Of a DNA stretch of 64,000 nucleotides, positions 1 through 9,427 are shown piece after piece. The DNA is from Pyricularia pennisetigena (taxonomy: Eukaryota; Ascomycota; Sordariomycetes; Magnaporthales; Pyriculariaceae): positions 3,210,176 to 3,274,175 of the forward strand of contig NC_043742.1 of NCBI RefSeq assembly GCF_004337985.1, written 5' to 3'. A model generated the notes under the pieces. It did no database searches. It saw nothing but the letters and a program-made list of their open reading frames with translations, and was not told the origin of the DNA. Both the position numbers and the translations under genes were made by a program. The stretch's first letter is position 1. Each line of letters starts with the position of its first letter.

Positions 1-150
1 ATACTTTTTATTTTTTGTTCATCTTTGAACCGAGGGATTACTGCCTTCCTCCATAATTCTACCTTAGTTTATTCATTCAGAAGACAAACCAGGGGCTCAA
101 GGTTAGCCAGGACAAGTGATTACTAATGGAAAACAATTGAAAATCAAAAA

Positions 151-1194
151 ATGCATTCCTCAACGTTCTTGTCCACCTTGGCTGTCAGCGCCGCCGGCGC
201 CGCCTCACTATCATCAACACCGAACGGCGCCTGCCCCAAGTCCGGAGGTATTTATCGCCGAGCCGGTTGGTTACCATCAGGCTGGCTACCAAGCTGGTGT
301 CAATTTGGATCCTCCCAGGCGCCTGCTCCCTCTCCCAAGGTCGTCCAGTCGAAAGTACAATACAGACCGCAAACGGCCCGCCCAAAGTGCCCCAGTTGGC
401 ACATCAGAGGGTTAGGGGGCCCAGTGGATAATGGCAACAACCACTGCTGCATCCCGGGAAAAGCCGAGAACGCCATCAACTGCTGCCACCGCCCCTGGAT
501 CGATAAGCTTCGTGGCACCCCCGAGCTGTCGTGCAGCTCATCCATGTGGGAGACGCCGAAGACGTACAGGGACTTTTACGAATGCAACACCAAACCTGGC
601 AACGCCCAAATGTGCAGAGAAAACAGGATCATCGTTTTCAACAAGGCGGCTCGGAAGCAGAAGCCACAGAAACCCAGTTTTCTGAGACCGTCTCGCCAAG
701 AGAAACAGTCCTCTCTTCCTCCAAAGGTTCCCAAACCGGCCGCTCTGCCCCCAAGAATTCCCAGGCCGTCCTCCCGGGTTATCCAAAGCAATGTCAAAAG
801 GCACGAAGAATCAGGCAGGAACTCCAAGTCCCCGGGCCCGTCCTCTCCCGCTAGATATCAGAACGGCAATGCCCCTGCCGAAGAGGCTTACAGCATCCAA
901 AAGCGAGGGAACCCAAAGGAGACGGATTCCGCGAACCCGCTGCTCGACATGTTCTCACAGCCTACAGAAGAAGACTCTTTTGTAATAAAGGGTCCCGCGA
1001 ATTTCTACCGCCGGCTAGCGAAAGATCACAGGAAAAAACAAAAACCAAATCTCGACTACAAGCCTCCGGGAAAATCCCCACTGGGCAAGTATCCTTATGG
1101 CAACCCTGAGCCTGACGATCTTATTTCCGGAAACCGAGAGCAGGGTCGCAGGAGAGTCACTGGCTCCGCAAACCCGTTGCTCGACGACATGTGA
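151..1194 (+). CDS. Secreted Cys-containing protein with duplicated C-terminal motif (effector-like)
   Basis: Single-exon ORF of 347 aa. I do not recognise a family. The first 19 residues (MHSSTFLSTLAVSAAGAAS) look like a signal peptide. Ten cysteines (28, 50, 80, 99, 100, 111, 112, 128, 145, 155) lie in the first half, including two CC pairs, so the secreted N-terminal domain is probably disulfide-bonded. Residues 165-347 have no cysteine and are rich in Pro, Lys, Arg and Ser, probably disordered. The motif SANPLLD occurs twice, at about 259 and at the extreme C-terminus (339), each after a Gly/Pro/Asn-rich stretch with a basic pair (KR, RRR). This suggests an imperfect duplication of the tail and possible Kex2-type cleavage points. 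The ATG at 151 is chosen because it gives the signal peptide. Only 150 bases upstream are visible. Function unknown; a secreted effector or wall-associated protein is inference. Confidence 0.6.
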   Translation: MHSSTFLSTLAVSAAGAASLSSTPNGACPKSGGIYRRAGWLPSGWLPSWCQFGSSQAPAPSPKVVQSKVQYRPQTARPKCPSWHIRGLGGPVDNGNNHCCIPGKAENAINCCHRPWIDKLRGTPELSCSSSMWETPKTYRDFYECNTKPGNAQMCRENRIIVFNKAARKQKPQKPSFLRPSRQEKQSSLPPKVPKPAALPPRIPRPSSRVIQSNVKRHEESGRNSKSPGPSSPARYQNGNAPAEEAYSIQKRGNPKETDSANPLLDMFSQPTEEDSFVIKGPANFYRRLAKDHRKKQKPNLDYKPPGKSPLGKYPYGNPEPDDLISGNREQGRRRVTGSANPLLDDM

Positions 1195-2823
1195 GGAGGG
1201 TCGTTCAGGAAGCCGGACACGATAAGACTCATCCATACTTACATGATAAAACAGTGGTCTGTCAAGCCATGGAAGAACCACTAAAAGAAGCCTCGTCACA
1301 ACCTTACGCCCCCGCCAAAAAAAATCGCTATTGGGTCAAACCCCATGGCAACAGTGGTTCGTGGAGCTGTTAATAGGGGAGGTTATGTCATTTTGGAGGA
1401 GATCAGTGTTGCGTAGAATGGTCGCCTTCTTGTTTGTTGCTTTCTCCTTTTGCTTCGGTTAATGCAGGAGGACTTTTGTTTTTGGCCCAAGCCTTTTATT
1501 TTTATTTTTTTTTCTTGTTTCTTTCCCCGCTTGCCTCGATCGTTTATTAGTTTTATTTGACCATGGAAACACTGGTATGTGCAGCAAATGAAATAATATT
1601 CCATCAACAGGTGAACACTCTTTTGTTCGATCAAATCCGCGCCATTGCGCCAAATGCTCATAAACAATATCCCCGAATCCTGGCAAAAAGGCTCAGAATA
1701 GGTATAACATTTCTAGTGACAGAAATAAAAACCAAGTCCCGTCAAGTTTACTGTTTGAAGGACAAATAAAACCAAACCTAGAAATTTAAGTCTTCTGCTT
1801 TGTTGCCAAATAGCGTAGGCTAGTAAGCGTTTTATATTATTTTCAGACCTGATCGACCAAATTGCCTCTAATTACCATGCAACTACTTGTCAAATATCGA
1901 TGTTCAATTTAGTATGTTAACGTACCCTACCTTTTTCTCGGTAACGGGGTGTTCGAAATATACTTACAACGCCATTTTGGATAGTTGCTGCCAAGTCGCG
2001 GGGCAACAGAATTGTATCACTCTCCACTATTCGCAGTCAGAATCACCGAAGCCTGAAGCGCGTAATTAAAAACGATTCTGTCCACTACGATTTCCCGGAC
2101 CTCGGCACGCGTGGGTGTGACGCGTAAAGTAAATAAATCCAGGGAAATTCCGCCGCCGGTTTAGCGGCATTACCTGTTTCGGTCAGGGGGGTTTGGTTGC
2201 ATCGGCGGGCCGGAGAGATTGCCTTTAATGCTGTGCCTAATGAAGAGCACGTGCGGAGAATTGTCCATCATGCCGCATCCGCCGGGTTCGCGGCATCACC
2301 AATCCGATGGATTTCATATAGTTGCGCACGCCGCCCCACGACGCCGACAATGTCGACGACAGATACGATGATACGAAAGATGAACCAGTCACACGGGCTC
2401 TCAAGACACATGTTCTACGAGGCTAGCTACTTCTGGCAAGAAATATAACGCGATTGTAGAGATGTTTTGGTTTAAGAAAAGTGGCAGTTTAAACTTTCTT
2501 CGATTGATGTTTATCGAATCTCGCTTATCGGGCCCATCGCCACTGCACCGAGAGGTAAATCAAGGCAATTTCGGTAAAGTCGCCCCACATGCTGCGTACT
2601 GCGTACAGACAGGCACTGTAACCCTTCATTTTGCTCATAGCCGAGGTTACGGGGTGATAATGTAGTATTGAGGTGCTCACGATGAGCCCTTGGCCGGCTC
2701 CAGAATCCACCCATTAATCGCTAACTACCCCCCCGCCCCGGGGCGGCACCTCTTGTAGACCCGGGAGGTTCGCATCCCAGCATTCATCGCCAACTTTCGG
2801 GGACAAATCTCAGGTGAAGACGC
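1195..2823. other. Intergenic, no gene recognised
   Basis: Balanced-composition DNA with only short shadow ORFs. A pyrimidine-rich stretch lies around 1496-1530. A GC-richer block at about 2095-2400 has short open frames on both strands but no recognisable domain, no convincing start context and no splice pattern. I see nothing else to assign. The last few hundred bases should hold the promoter of the mannanase gene; no clear TATA box was seen. Confidence 0.5.
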
Positions 2824-4140
2824 ATGATGAGGCTTTCCAATCTTTTGGCCGTCTTGCTTGCGGGCGCCGGGGCATCGGCACTGACTTTGCCCCAGGCCCG
2901 CAGCTCTGGCCCGGCCGCCGAGTCGCAGCAGCCGCAGCCGCGATCTGTCCCGGCTGGCTTCGCCACGACGAACGGCACCCGCTTCACGATCGACGGGGAA
3001 ACGCAGTACCTGGTCGGCACCAACGCGTACTGGCTTCCGTTCCTCACCAACAGTGCCGACGTGGACCTCGCCCTGGATCAGATCGCAGCGTCGGGCATCA
3101 AGATCCTGCGCATCTGGGGCTTCAACGACGTGACGACCATCCCGACGGACCCCAACACGGTCTGGTTCCAGTACCTCTCGGCCTCGGGGTCCATCATCAA
3201 CGACGGCCCCAACGGCCTGCAGCGGCTCGACTACATCGTCGCCGGCGCCGAGAAGCGCGGCCTCAAGCTCATCGTCCCCTTTGTCAACAACTGGAAGGAC
3301 TACGGCGGCGTGCCCGCGTACGAGGCCGTCTTCGGCAGAGGATCCTCGACGTGGTTCAAGCACGAGCCGGCCCAGGCGCAGTACCAGGCCTACATCAAGG
3401 CCGTCGTGTCCCGCTACGCCTCGTCGCCCGCCATCTTTGCCTGGCAGCTGGCCAACGAGCCCCGGTGCTTCCTGTGCAGCACCGACGACATCTTCAACTG
3501 GGCCACCAAGACGTCGGAGCTGGTCAAGTCGCTTGATCCGAACCACCTCGTCTCTCTCGGCGACGAGGGCCAGGGGTTGACCGGGGACGTCTGGACGCCG
3601 TACTGGCTCGTCTGGGGCACCGACTTTTGGCGCAATCTACAGATCAAGACGATTGACTTTGGGACTTTTCACATGTATCCCACGACATGTAGGCGAAGCG
3701 CTCCTTGACACTTGGTCCGATTTACCTCGGTTTGAAAAAAAAAAAAAAAAAAAAAAAAACTAACTTGGAATAGGGAACGCCCCGTTGAGCTTTGCGTACA
3801 ACTGGATCAAGTCGCACGGATCCAAGTGCGTCGACGCCGGAAAGCCCTGCTACATGGAAGAATGTAAGCCATCCGATATCCCACGTCCTCTCTACTCTGC
3901 ACATTTGCTAACGAACTCACAGATGGAGTACCCTCTGACAAGGGGCATTGTTCCGTCGAGAGCCAGTGGCAAAAATGGGCGCTTGAGACCAAGGGCATTG
4001 CCGGCGACGGGTTTTGGCAGCTCGGCACCCGGCTCAGCACCGGCCTAACGCATGACGACAGCTTCACCATCTACCACGATACCGACGAGTGGACGTGCCT
4101 CGTCACTGATCATGTTGCTCGCGTGAAGAGTGCCGCTTAG
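2824..4140 (+). CDS. Secreted GH5 endo-beta-1,4-mannanase, three exons
   Basis: Exons 2824-3688, 3774-3863 and 3923-4140 join in frame to 390 aa. The enzyme should cleave beta-1,4-mannosyl bonds of plant mannans outside the cell. A signal peptide covers about residues 1-20 ([20 protein letters not shown]), followed by a short Pro/Gln/Ser-rich linker and one GH5 subfamily-7-like TIM barrel. Visible signatures are RIWGFND (97-103), QLANEPRC with the acid/base Glu212, GTFHMYP (280-286), and YMEEYG, in which Glu318 is the expected nucleophile. The last two motifs only appear correctly when introns 3689-3773 and 3864-3922 are removed. Both introns have GT...AG ends and CTAAC branch sites (3760-3764 and about 3908-3912). 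No cellulose-binding module is present at either end. Length is normal for the catalytic domain alone. Intron 1 carries a 25-base A run. The reading frame is intact, so the gene is probably functional. Confidence 0.93.
3735..3759 (+). repeat. A25 homopolymer inside mannanase intron 1
   Basis: Twenty-five consecutive A lie directly 5' of the CTAAC branch site (3760-3764) and the TAG acceptor (3771-3773). The tract makes up nearly a third of the 85-base intron and is expected to vary in length by slippage. Confidence 0.95.
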
Positions 4141-4179
4141 GCGTGCACGACTGGAAGATGTAATTCTGAATGAATAATG

Positions 4180-4184
<5 letters not shown>

Positions 4185-4227
<43 letters not shown>
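4185..4227. repeat. T43 homopolymer
   Basis: Forty-three consecutive T begin about 45 bases after the mannanase stop codon, in its presumed 3' UTR or terminator. On the minus strand the tract is poly-A and creates a spurious poly-lysine ORF. Confidence 0.95.
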
Positions 4228-4931
4228 CGAGGCTGAATGTTGGAATGTTGGTGAAAGAATAGCCACAACATCAGACGCCACTAATGCGAACCACGTGTAT
4301 TTTCACGGACTGTAAGCCGACCATGTTGCATGAAGTATACGGTGTCAGTGTGCTGTCTCTGTCGACTGCGAATGTGGCGGCGTCGCTGATCATATTATAG
4401 CCCAAGCCTTAGTAGCATATGTGAGTTTTCAATCATCAGGCAATGGCCCACGCCAATGGCGTGCAGTTGCTAGAACCTATTACGCGTTCGCTCTTGTAGG
4501 CAATACACTAACAAACGCTGTAAGTTTCACAGCCTGTGCTTTTTTATATTGCATATTAGCATAGTGGGTCTGCTAGGTAAGGTGCTCTGTCCCCGCAGTC
4601 GAAGCTATGAAATTATGTTGGTGGGAAGCACAGTGACACATCACGCTCCGAAGTTGCAGCTTGGCCACAAGTCCAAATTTGGGGATCATGAGTCGTCAGT
4701 CCCCAAATCTCCTAATAGCCATACCCACAGATGGGATTAAGAGCAGGCCAAGCTCTGGTTGGATATCTATCTGGAGGCATTAATCAGGGAGCGCACCGAA
4801 GGGTGCCTGACCATTTCGCCGTTATATATGTTCAGTTTCAAGGTTTTACTCCATCATTGCAATACCAGACAAGACTTAACAAAGTGTAGTTGGTACAATT
4901 AGACGAAGAAAGGCAATGCAAGGCTTTTTTT

Positions 4932-4933
<2 letters not shown>

Positions 4934-4965
<32 letters not shown>
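4934..4965. repeat. T32 homopolymer
   Basis: Thirty-two consecutive T, preceded by a further T8 and a single C (4925-4933). This is the third long A/T homopolymer within 1.25 kb. Confidence 0.95.
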
Positions 4966-4966
<1 letters not shown>

Positions 4967-6014
4967 GGTGGACGAGACATGAACCGTGTGCGGAGGGGGC
5001 TGCAAGGTCAGAATGGCCTCGAAGTCTGAGTTGCCACCATTCATCAGAGAACTTTGTTTGCCAGACGGGTCAAGACGAGTAAATTGAAAAGTGTGGAGAA
5101 TTGATTCGGGGGTTAAATACGAAAAGTCCAGCGCCTGGGTCTGTGAGGCAGCTTGGGGTACGAATGAAATTGATTAACGTTCAAGTCCAAACTTCACCCA
5201 AAAGTAGAAACAAAATAAAAGACGCCTCTGGGTACGCCGAACTCACATTCCTGGTTCCGGTCCTGCCCGGCATCTCTTATAGCCTCAGGCCCTCAACAGG
5301 CATGGATCTGCCCTAGCCTAGCATTGAACGGCACTGACTGGCAATTGACTGAGCGGAGTAATCTCAAATGTCTTGCCATAAATTGATGCTATTAATGGAA
5401 ACAAAACTACTATTTCAAAAGCCGACATGTACACTTTTTTTCGCTTTAATTTAATAATTATGCCCCGGAATTTCAAATTAGATTAGAGATGTTTAAATTC
5501 AGTCTGTAGACAGCATTTTCAGCTAGCCCCTGAATAGCCCTGGGGCTATGCCTTGTGGGTATGTATAATGAAGGGTTCACACTTATAATGTTAATCTTTA
5601 TTATAATTCCAACGCCTGAACCTTCCAGTCGGTTAGTCCTAGTATTGTTCATTCCAAAATAGCTCTTTTTTGGGGAATTTTGGGAACTTCCATTTGAGAC
5701 TTTTGATTCAGTACACCATGATGTGCGTGGGTGTACCGCTGAGCAAGCCGGTTAACGGGGCTCCGACGAGACATTTCCCAAAGGCCGGCACTGCTGAATT
5801 CTTTGCTTTATCTGTGTATGGCTCGAGTCTTTGGGCATGAATATGACATGAATAATTGGTTCATAATAGATTTGCCACATTTAGGACGTTGATTAATCCT
5901 TGCCGTCCTGTGGCAAAATAAGATCACTCCAAAATGCAGGTCAGCCTGTCCTTGAATGAAATTTTATCAGAGATCTTGCATAAAATCAAAAGCGAATCAT
6001 CTCCAAGTTCAAGG

Positions 6015-6022
6015 TATATAAG
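6015..6022 (+). promoter_or_regulatory. TATA box of the small secreted protein gene
   Basis: TATATAAG lies 131 bases before the ATG at 6153. Between them, at about 6060-6140, is a C/T-rich leader of the kind common upstream of strongly expressed fungal genes. Inferred from position and sequence only. Confidence 0.55.
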
Positions 6023-6152
6023 CTACTTTGACCCCCGGATTTATTATTCCGCCCCATTTCAAATTTCTTCACCTTTCGCAACAATCCAACTCATTACTCT
6101 CATTCTGCCTCTCGCACCCTTACTCTGCTTTCTTGCCCTGAAATTTAACAAA

Positions 6153-6584
6153 ATGCACGCTTTCATTTTCTTCCTTTCAGCTCCAGTTGCTGTACTTGGC
6201 GCCGCCACTTTGAGTGCTGGCAAGGCGATGACCGGCCAGCTGTGCTGCACCAGCAGTGCAGTTCCAGACATGAGTAAAACATGCGACTCACTGAAGTTGA
6301 ACACTTATGCGGTAAGTGACGCCCTCCTACCGTTTTCGTCGAGAACGGCATAGGGAACGAAGAACTGATGGCTTCTACAGTGTGAATCTATTTGGGGCAA
6401 TGCGCAAAAGGCCAAGGACGGCGATCCCGACAAGAAGAATGGCTGCGATAACGGTATTTTGCAAGGACAGTTTCCCACCGGACGCTACGTCAAAGCGTTC
6501 GTTCCGTACTCTACAGACAAGTATCCTCTTGGGCCAGCTGCTTCTGGAGATTATCTTCTTGGATTTCTCGGTTGTGCAGAATAA
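6153..6584 (+). CDS. Small secreted six-cysteine protein (120 aa), two exons
   Basis: Exons 6153-6311 and 6381-6584 join in phase 0 to 120 aa. The intron (6312-6380, 69 bases) has a strong GTAAGT donor, a CTGAT branch site and a TACAG acceptor. The ATG at 6153 has a CAAAATG context and starts a signal peptide of about 17 residues (MHAFIFFLSAPVAVLGA). An upstream ATG at 5934 in the same frame is rejected because it would place this signal peptide internally. The mature chain of about 100 aa has six cysteines (31, 32, 44, 54, 75, 118), an even number with a CC pair, suggesting three disulfides and a compact apoplastic protein. The C-terminal half is polar (NGCDNG, GRYVKAFVPY). I do not recognise the family; the spacing does not fit hydrophobins. 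Extracellular effector-like function is inference. Confidence 0.75.
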
Positions 6585-7529
6585 CTTTAAAAAAGTTGAG
6601 ACAAACTGGGGGAAAGCGGGTTCGAATTGAAAGGTGTCGACAATGGTGTTTGCTAATCGGGATGAACGTATTGACCTAGTTGCGGTGTGGCCCAAAAATT
6701 AATGTACTGATGCGTCTCAAGACGATGCAAACACATCGCCAACTATAACGGGAGGGAGGAGGGCTGAGACCTGGCTGCAATAGAACCTAGCTTTTATTGA
6801 AGGACAACGATGGCTAGAGCCTAGTAATGATACTCTATATTCTCTTCATTGGTAATCCTAAATGGCGGCTTGTTGGGGACGAGGGCTGTCTACCATTGTG
6901 TGCTTGTTTAGGGGTTCAAGGAGTCGGATGCCGTATTCAAGTAGGCCAGGTCGGGCGGGGTAGGACCGTAGGAACCGTCGTCTCGAAATCCGAAGTACAA
7001 GATACTCTCCCGAGTCCCTTGTCCGCGATCGTGGGTCGGGCTTTCAAAGGCAAGGCTTGACTTTTCAAGCAGTCCCTGATGCAGCTCTCATTAGGGATGG
7101 TCCTGTGATATCAAGAGCATCTGGAAAAGACGAAAAATTGAGAAAAGGGAACATAGCAGAGTAGTTGCAGAGTTAGATAAGTTGAAGGAAACGTCAGATG
7201 GCCGATTAAATAAAGGCCTTGTGTGATTGACTATCGGTGCTCTTTTTCTTCAACATGTGGCCCAAAACTGATCCAAGGAATTTGCAGACCCTTAAAGGCT
7301 TGGTGCTCCATCTGCCCCCCCGCCTTAATGGGAGGTCCGGAAGAGCTTTACATGCGTCACGATGTCCCTCAATTTTGAAATAGCAGACGAGAGGGGGATT
7401 GTTTGGCATAGAACAGAATGTCAGCCAGCCAATCTTACACACGCAATGATCACTATACTGTTGTTACAATAGGGTAGGGAGATGATGTGGGTAGACACCA
7501 AAATACAAGAATCACAGCGCCTTCGTCCA
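6585..7529. other. Intergenic between convergent genes, nothing recognised
   Basis: This is the 3' side of both neighbours. Short ORFs on both strands show no domain, intron pattern or start context. I see nothing to annotate. Confidence 0.5.
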
Positions 7530-8399
7530 TTAGAGATCCTCAGATATCTCCTTTCCAGTCATAAAAGAAATGCTCCTCGCGAGTATTACCTTGAAGACCT
7601 CCATCTCCTCCTCATCCCTCGGGCCATAAATCATGAGGTAAGTGTCAGCGACGCCAAACATGTTTTTAAACCAGGATGTTTTGGGGACCGACAGCCTGTG
7701 GCGTTCCCCCCACTTCTTTTGGATAATCTGGCGTGCGTCGGCTGGGGATAGGTAAAGGTGGACGGAGAGGTCGGTGTGCATGTGCCCTATCTCGCCGTGG
7801 GCCAGCCGCGCGGTTGCCGGAACCGGCGAATCTGGGCTTTGCAGCAGGTTTGGGGACACAAAGAGCGCATCGTGGTGGCGTTCGTACAAGGACTTTTTCA
7901 TCTCCAAAAGCTCCGGGTATTGATCAACAACGTTGTTGAACAGGTTTTGCATATGCTTGGCGGTGGATGTTAGTTTATTTACATTTGACAACAGGTAGGC
8001 TAATTTATCCTTTTTGATCGAAAAAAAATGAAGGCATTTTGCATTTACCACTCTCATATGCTCGGGAGCATACTGTGACAGCTGGCGATGAGGTGCTATA
8101 CCCCCCAATGTAGCGCGCTCTCCGCGACGGACAGAGAGCTGTTTGACGATATCCGCGGCTCCACTTTCCGGGTAGTCGTCGACGGATGTTGCTTTGAACT
8201 TGCTCATAGCAAATGGCCTAATAAACAGTGTGACGATGGCCCAACCTTTCAAATTGTACGGGAGACCTCCCGGTCCCAGAGCGAGAAAGTTCTGGTAATC
8301 TCGATAACACCAGCCTAGGAGCGATGCTAGCAGACCGGCACCGATTGTGCCCGTAACGATCCGATTCGAAGGGGATTGTATGCTTGCAATCAGAGACAT
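7530..8399 (-). CDS. Luciferase-domain (DUF5519-type) membrane-anchored protein
   Basis: The open frame reads 289 aa and starts at an ATG at 8399. A hydrophobic segment near residues 15-30 (VTGTIGAGLLASLLGW) probably anchors the protein in a membrane. The C-terminal half holds the conserved fungal luciferase-like domain: GEIGHMHTDLSVHLYLSPAD, KKWGERHRL, and YLMIYGPRDEEEMEVF near the end. The domain is named for similarity only; its reaction in fungi is not established. Residues 118-148 look out of place and correspond to a probable 93-base phase-0 intron (8048 down to 7956) with a GTAAAT donor, an AACTAAC branch site and a less usual AAG acceptor. Its length is a multiple of three, so the frame stays open either way; the spliced protein would be 258 aa. 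It is the last intact gene before the AT-rich zone. Confidence 0.75.
   Translation of the reverse strand: MSLIASIQSPSNRIVTGTIGAGLLASLLGWCYRDYQNFLALGPGGLPYNLKGWAIVTLFIRPFAMSKFKATSVDDYPESGAADIVKQLSVRRGERATLGGIAPHRQLSQYAPEHMRVVNAKCLHFFSIKKDKLAYLLSNVNKLTSTAKHMQNLFNNVVDQYPELLEMKKSLYERHHDALFVSPNLLQSPDSPVPATARLAHGEIGHMHTDLSVHLYLSPADARQIIQKKWGERHRLSVPKTSWFKNMFGVADTYLMIYGPRDEEEMEVFKVILARSISFMTGKEISEDL
7956..8048 (-). other. Probable in-frame intron of the luciferase-domain gene
   Basis: On the minus strand GTAAAT opens the segment, AACTAAC lies about 12 bases before the end and AAG closes it. The 31 encoded residues are Lys/Asn-rich and interrupt an otherwise continuous domain. The non-pyrimidine acceptor lowers certainty. 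Confidence 0.6.
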
Positions 8400-8670
8400 G
8401 GCGCGGCCTTCAGTGGATAGATGCTGTCAGTTTTGATGATGATTTTAGTTGTATAGCCCTATATGTGTCAAATGCGACAGCTTTCGCAGTCACAAAATTT
8501 TACAAGAGAGGTATGAGGGATGAAACTTGTAGAGTTGATGGATTGGGGATGATTAGCGGAGGGCGTGACAATCATCTAGGTTAAGGAGGAGTTTCCTATC
8601 TAGTTAGGGCGTTACGCAGTACGGTAGTGCATAACTTGGTGGAGATTGGTTGCCGAACAATGTACCGCCT
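8400..8670. other. Boundary between gene-rich DNA and the AT-rich repeat zone
   Basis: Upstream region of the luciferase-domain gene. No promoter element is clear. At 8671 the first TAGTCTC-family terminus begins, and base composition turns strongly AT-rich from there. Confidence 0.5.
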
Positions 8671-9082
8671 TAGTCAGACTAGACCCCCCTACTTCGCAAC
8701 GGGGACCGAGCGCTCCATATACCTTTTAGCCACATGCCTTTCCACCAAGTACATTGGCCGAAAAGATCGCGCTCGTTCTAGTCTGAGGATAATTTGTCGA
8801 TTTTCGCCGCTCATGGCAGGTATTTATACTAAATTCACACTGTGCGTACGCTGCATACGCAAAAATAATAGTATAACAACTGTATGCAATTGAATATTCG
8901 AATAAATAAATAAATAGAAATGGTAAAAATATGGGGTAACTTGCGTTGTAATATGTGCATTTTTTACGGTTTTTTGACCTAAGACCTGCTATTATGGCTT
9001 TTTTGGTTGTATAAATATTTAAATTTTAAACGTATTTTTTAATTTTTGATATATGTTATGGATTCGTGCCTAAGGCACGTAT
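8671..9082 (+). mobile_element. TAGTCTC-family element, left-end fragment
   Basis: It begins with a shortened terminus (TAGTCAGACTAGACCCCCC) that lacks nine bases present in other copies. The conserved arm A follows: GGGGACCGAGCGCTCCATAT, GGCCGAAAAGATCGCGCTCG and the TTTTCGCCG subterminal motif. It is cut off at 9083 by an LTR fragment. A palindrome, CGTGCCTAAGGCACG, lies just before that junction (about 9065-9079). Confidence 0.75.
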
Positions 9083-9427
9083 TGTGAACATGGCTAGCGC
9101 AGGGCTAATTCTATTAGCTACCCTGCATCCTATAACCTCCAGCACAGGCTAATTTCATTTGTCACCCTGCATCGAATAAATAAATAAATAACAAATAAAA
9201 CGTATACGCGTTTATGCACACAAAGCCTTATATATCACGTCTTTGTTCATAGTCTAAATAACAAAACAAATACGTTATATATAATCTGGCTAAGTGGTAT
9301 AATGCTCGTACCATAATCTGTATTATGTATGCGTTGTTGAAGTGCGTGAGTTCGAATCCCGTTATAGTCGCAGATTTTCTATGCATGCATAAGCACAATA
9401 GGCCGTTAGGCTCAATGGGCCGTTAGC
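9083..9427 (-). mobile_element. Truncated LTR of the G3 family with a tRNA-like segment
   Basis: It matches the first ~345 bases of the G3 LTRs, starting TGTGAACATGGCTAGCGCAG, and is cut at 9428 by a TAGTCTC-family element. On the plus strand at about 9286-9373 it contains a pol III box A (TGGCTAAGTGG) and box B (GTTCGAATCC), also present in the two G3 LTRs. No internal retrotransposon sequence adjoins it. Confidence 0.75.

Larger units (their letters stand above)
4141..6014. other. Intergenic with two long T tracts, no gene recognised
   Basis: It holds the 3' flank of the mannanase gene and the far upstream region of the next gene. Two long T homopolymers (4185-4227 and 4934-4965) stand out. 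Short ORFs in the region are either lysine runs created by those tracts on the minus strand or frames without domain, start context or splice sites. Nothing else is supportable. Confidence 0.5.

Noticed and set aside
1191..1373. 60-codon ORF after the first secreted protein
   Set aside because: Overlaps the preceding stop, with no domain or start context; likely 3' UTR.
4045..4281. Lysine-rich minus-strand ORF after the mannanase gene
   Set aside because: Created by the T43 homopolymer.
5934..6353. 139-codon ORF covering the small secreted protein
   Set aside because: It starts upstream of the signal peptide and reads through the intron; the spliced model 6153-6311 plus 6381-6584 explains the sequence better.
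9286..9373. Functional tRNA gene
   Set aside because: Box A and box B are present but the 5' acceptor half does not pair with the 3' half. The same segment recurs inside LTRs.
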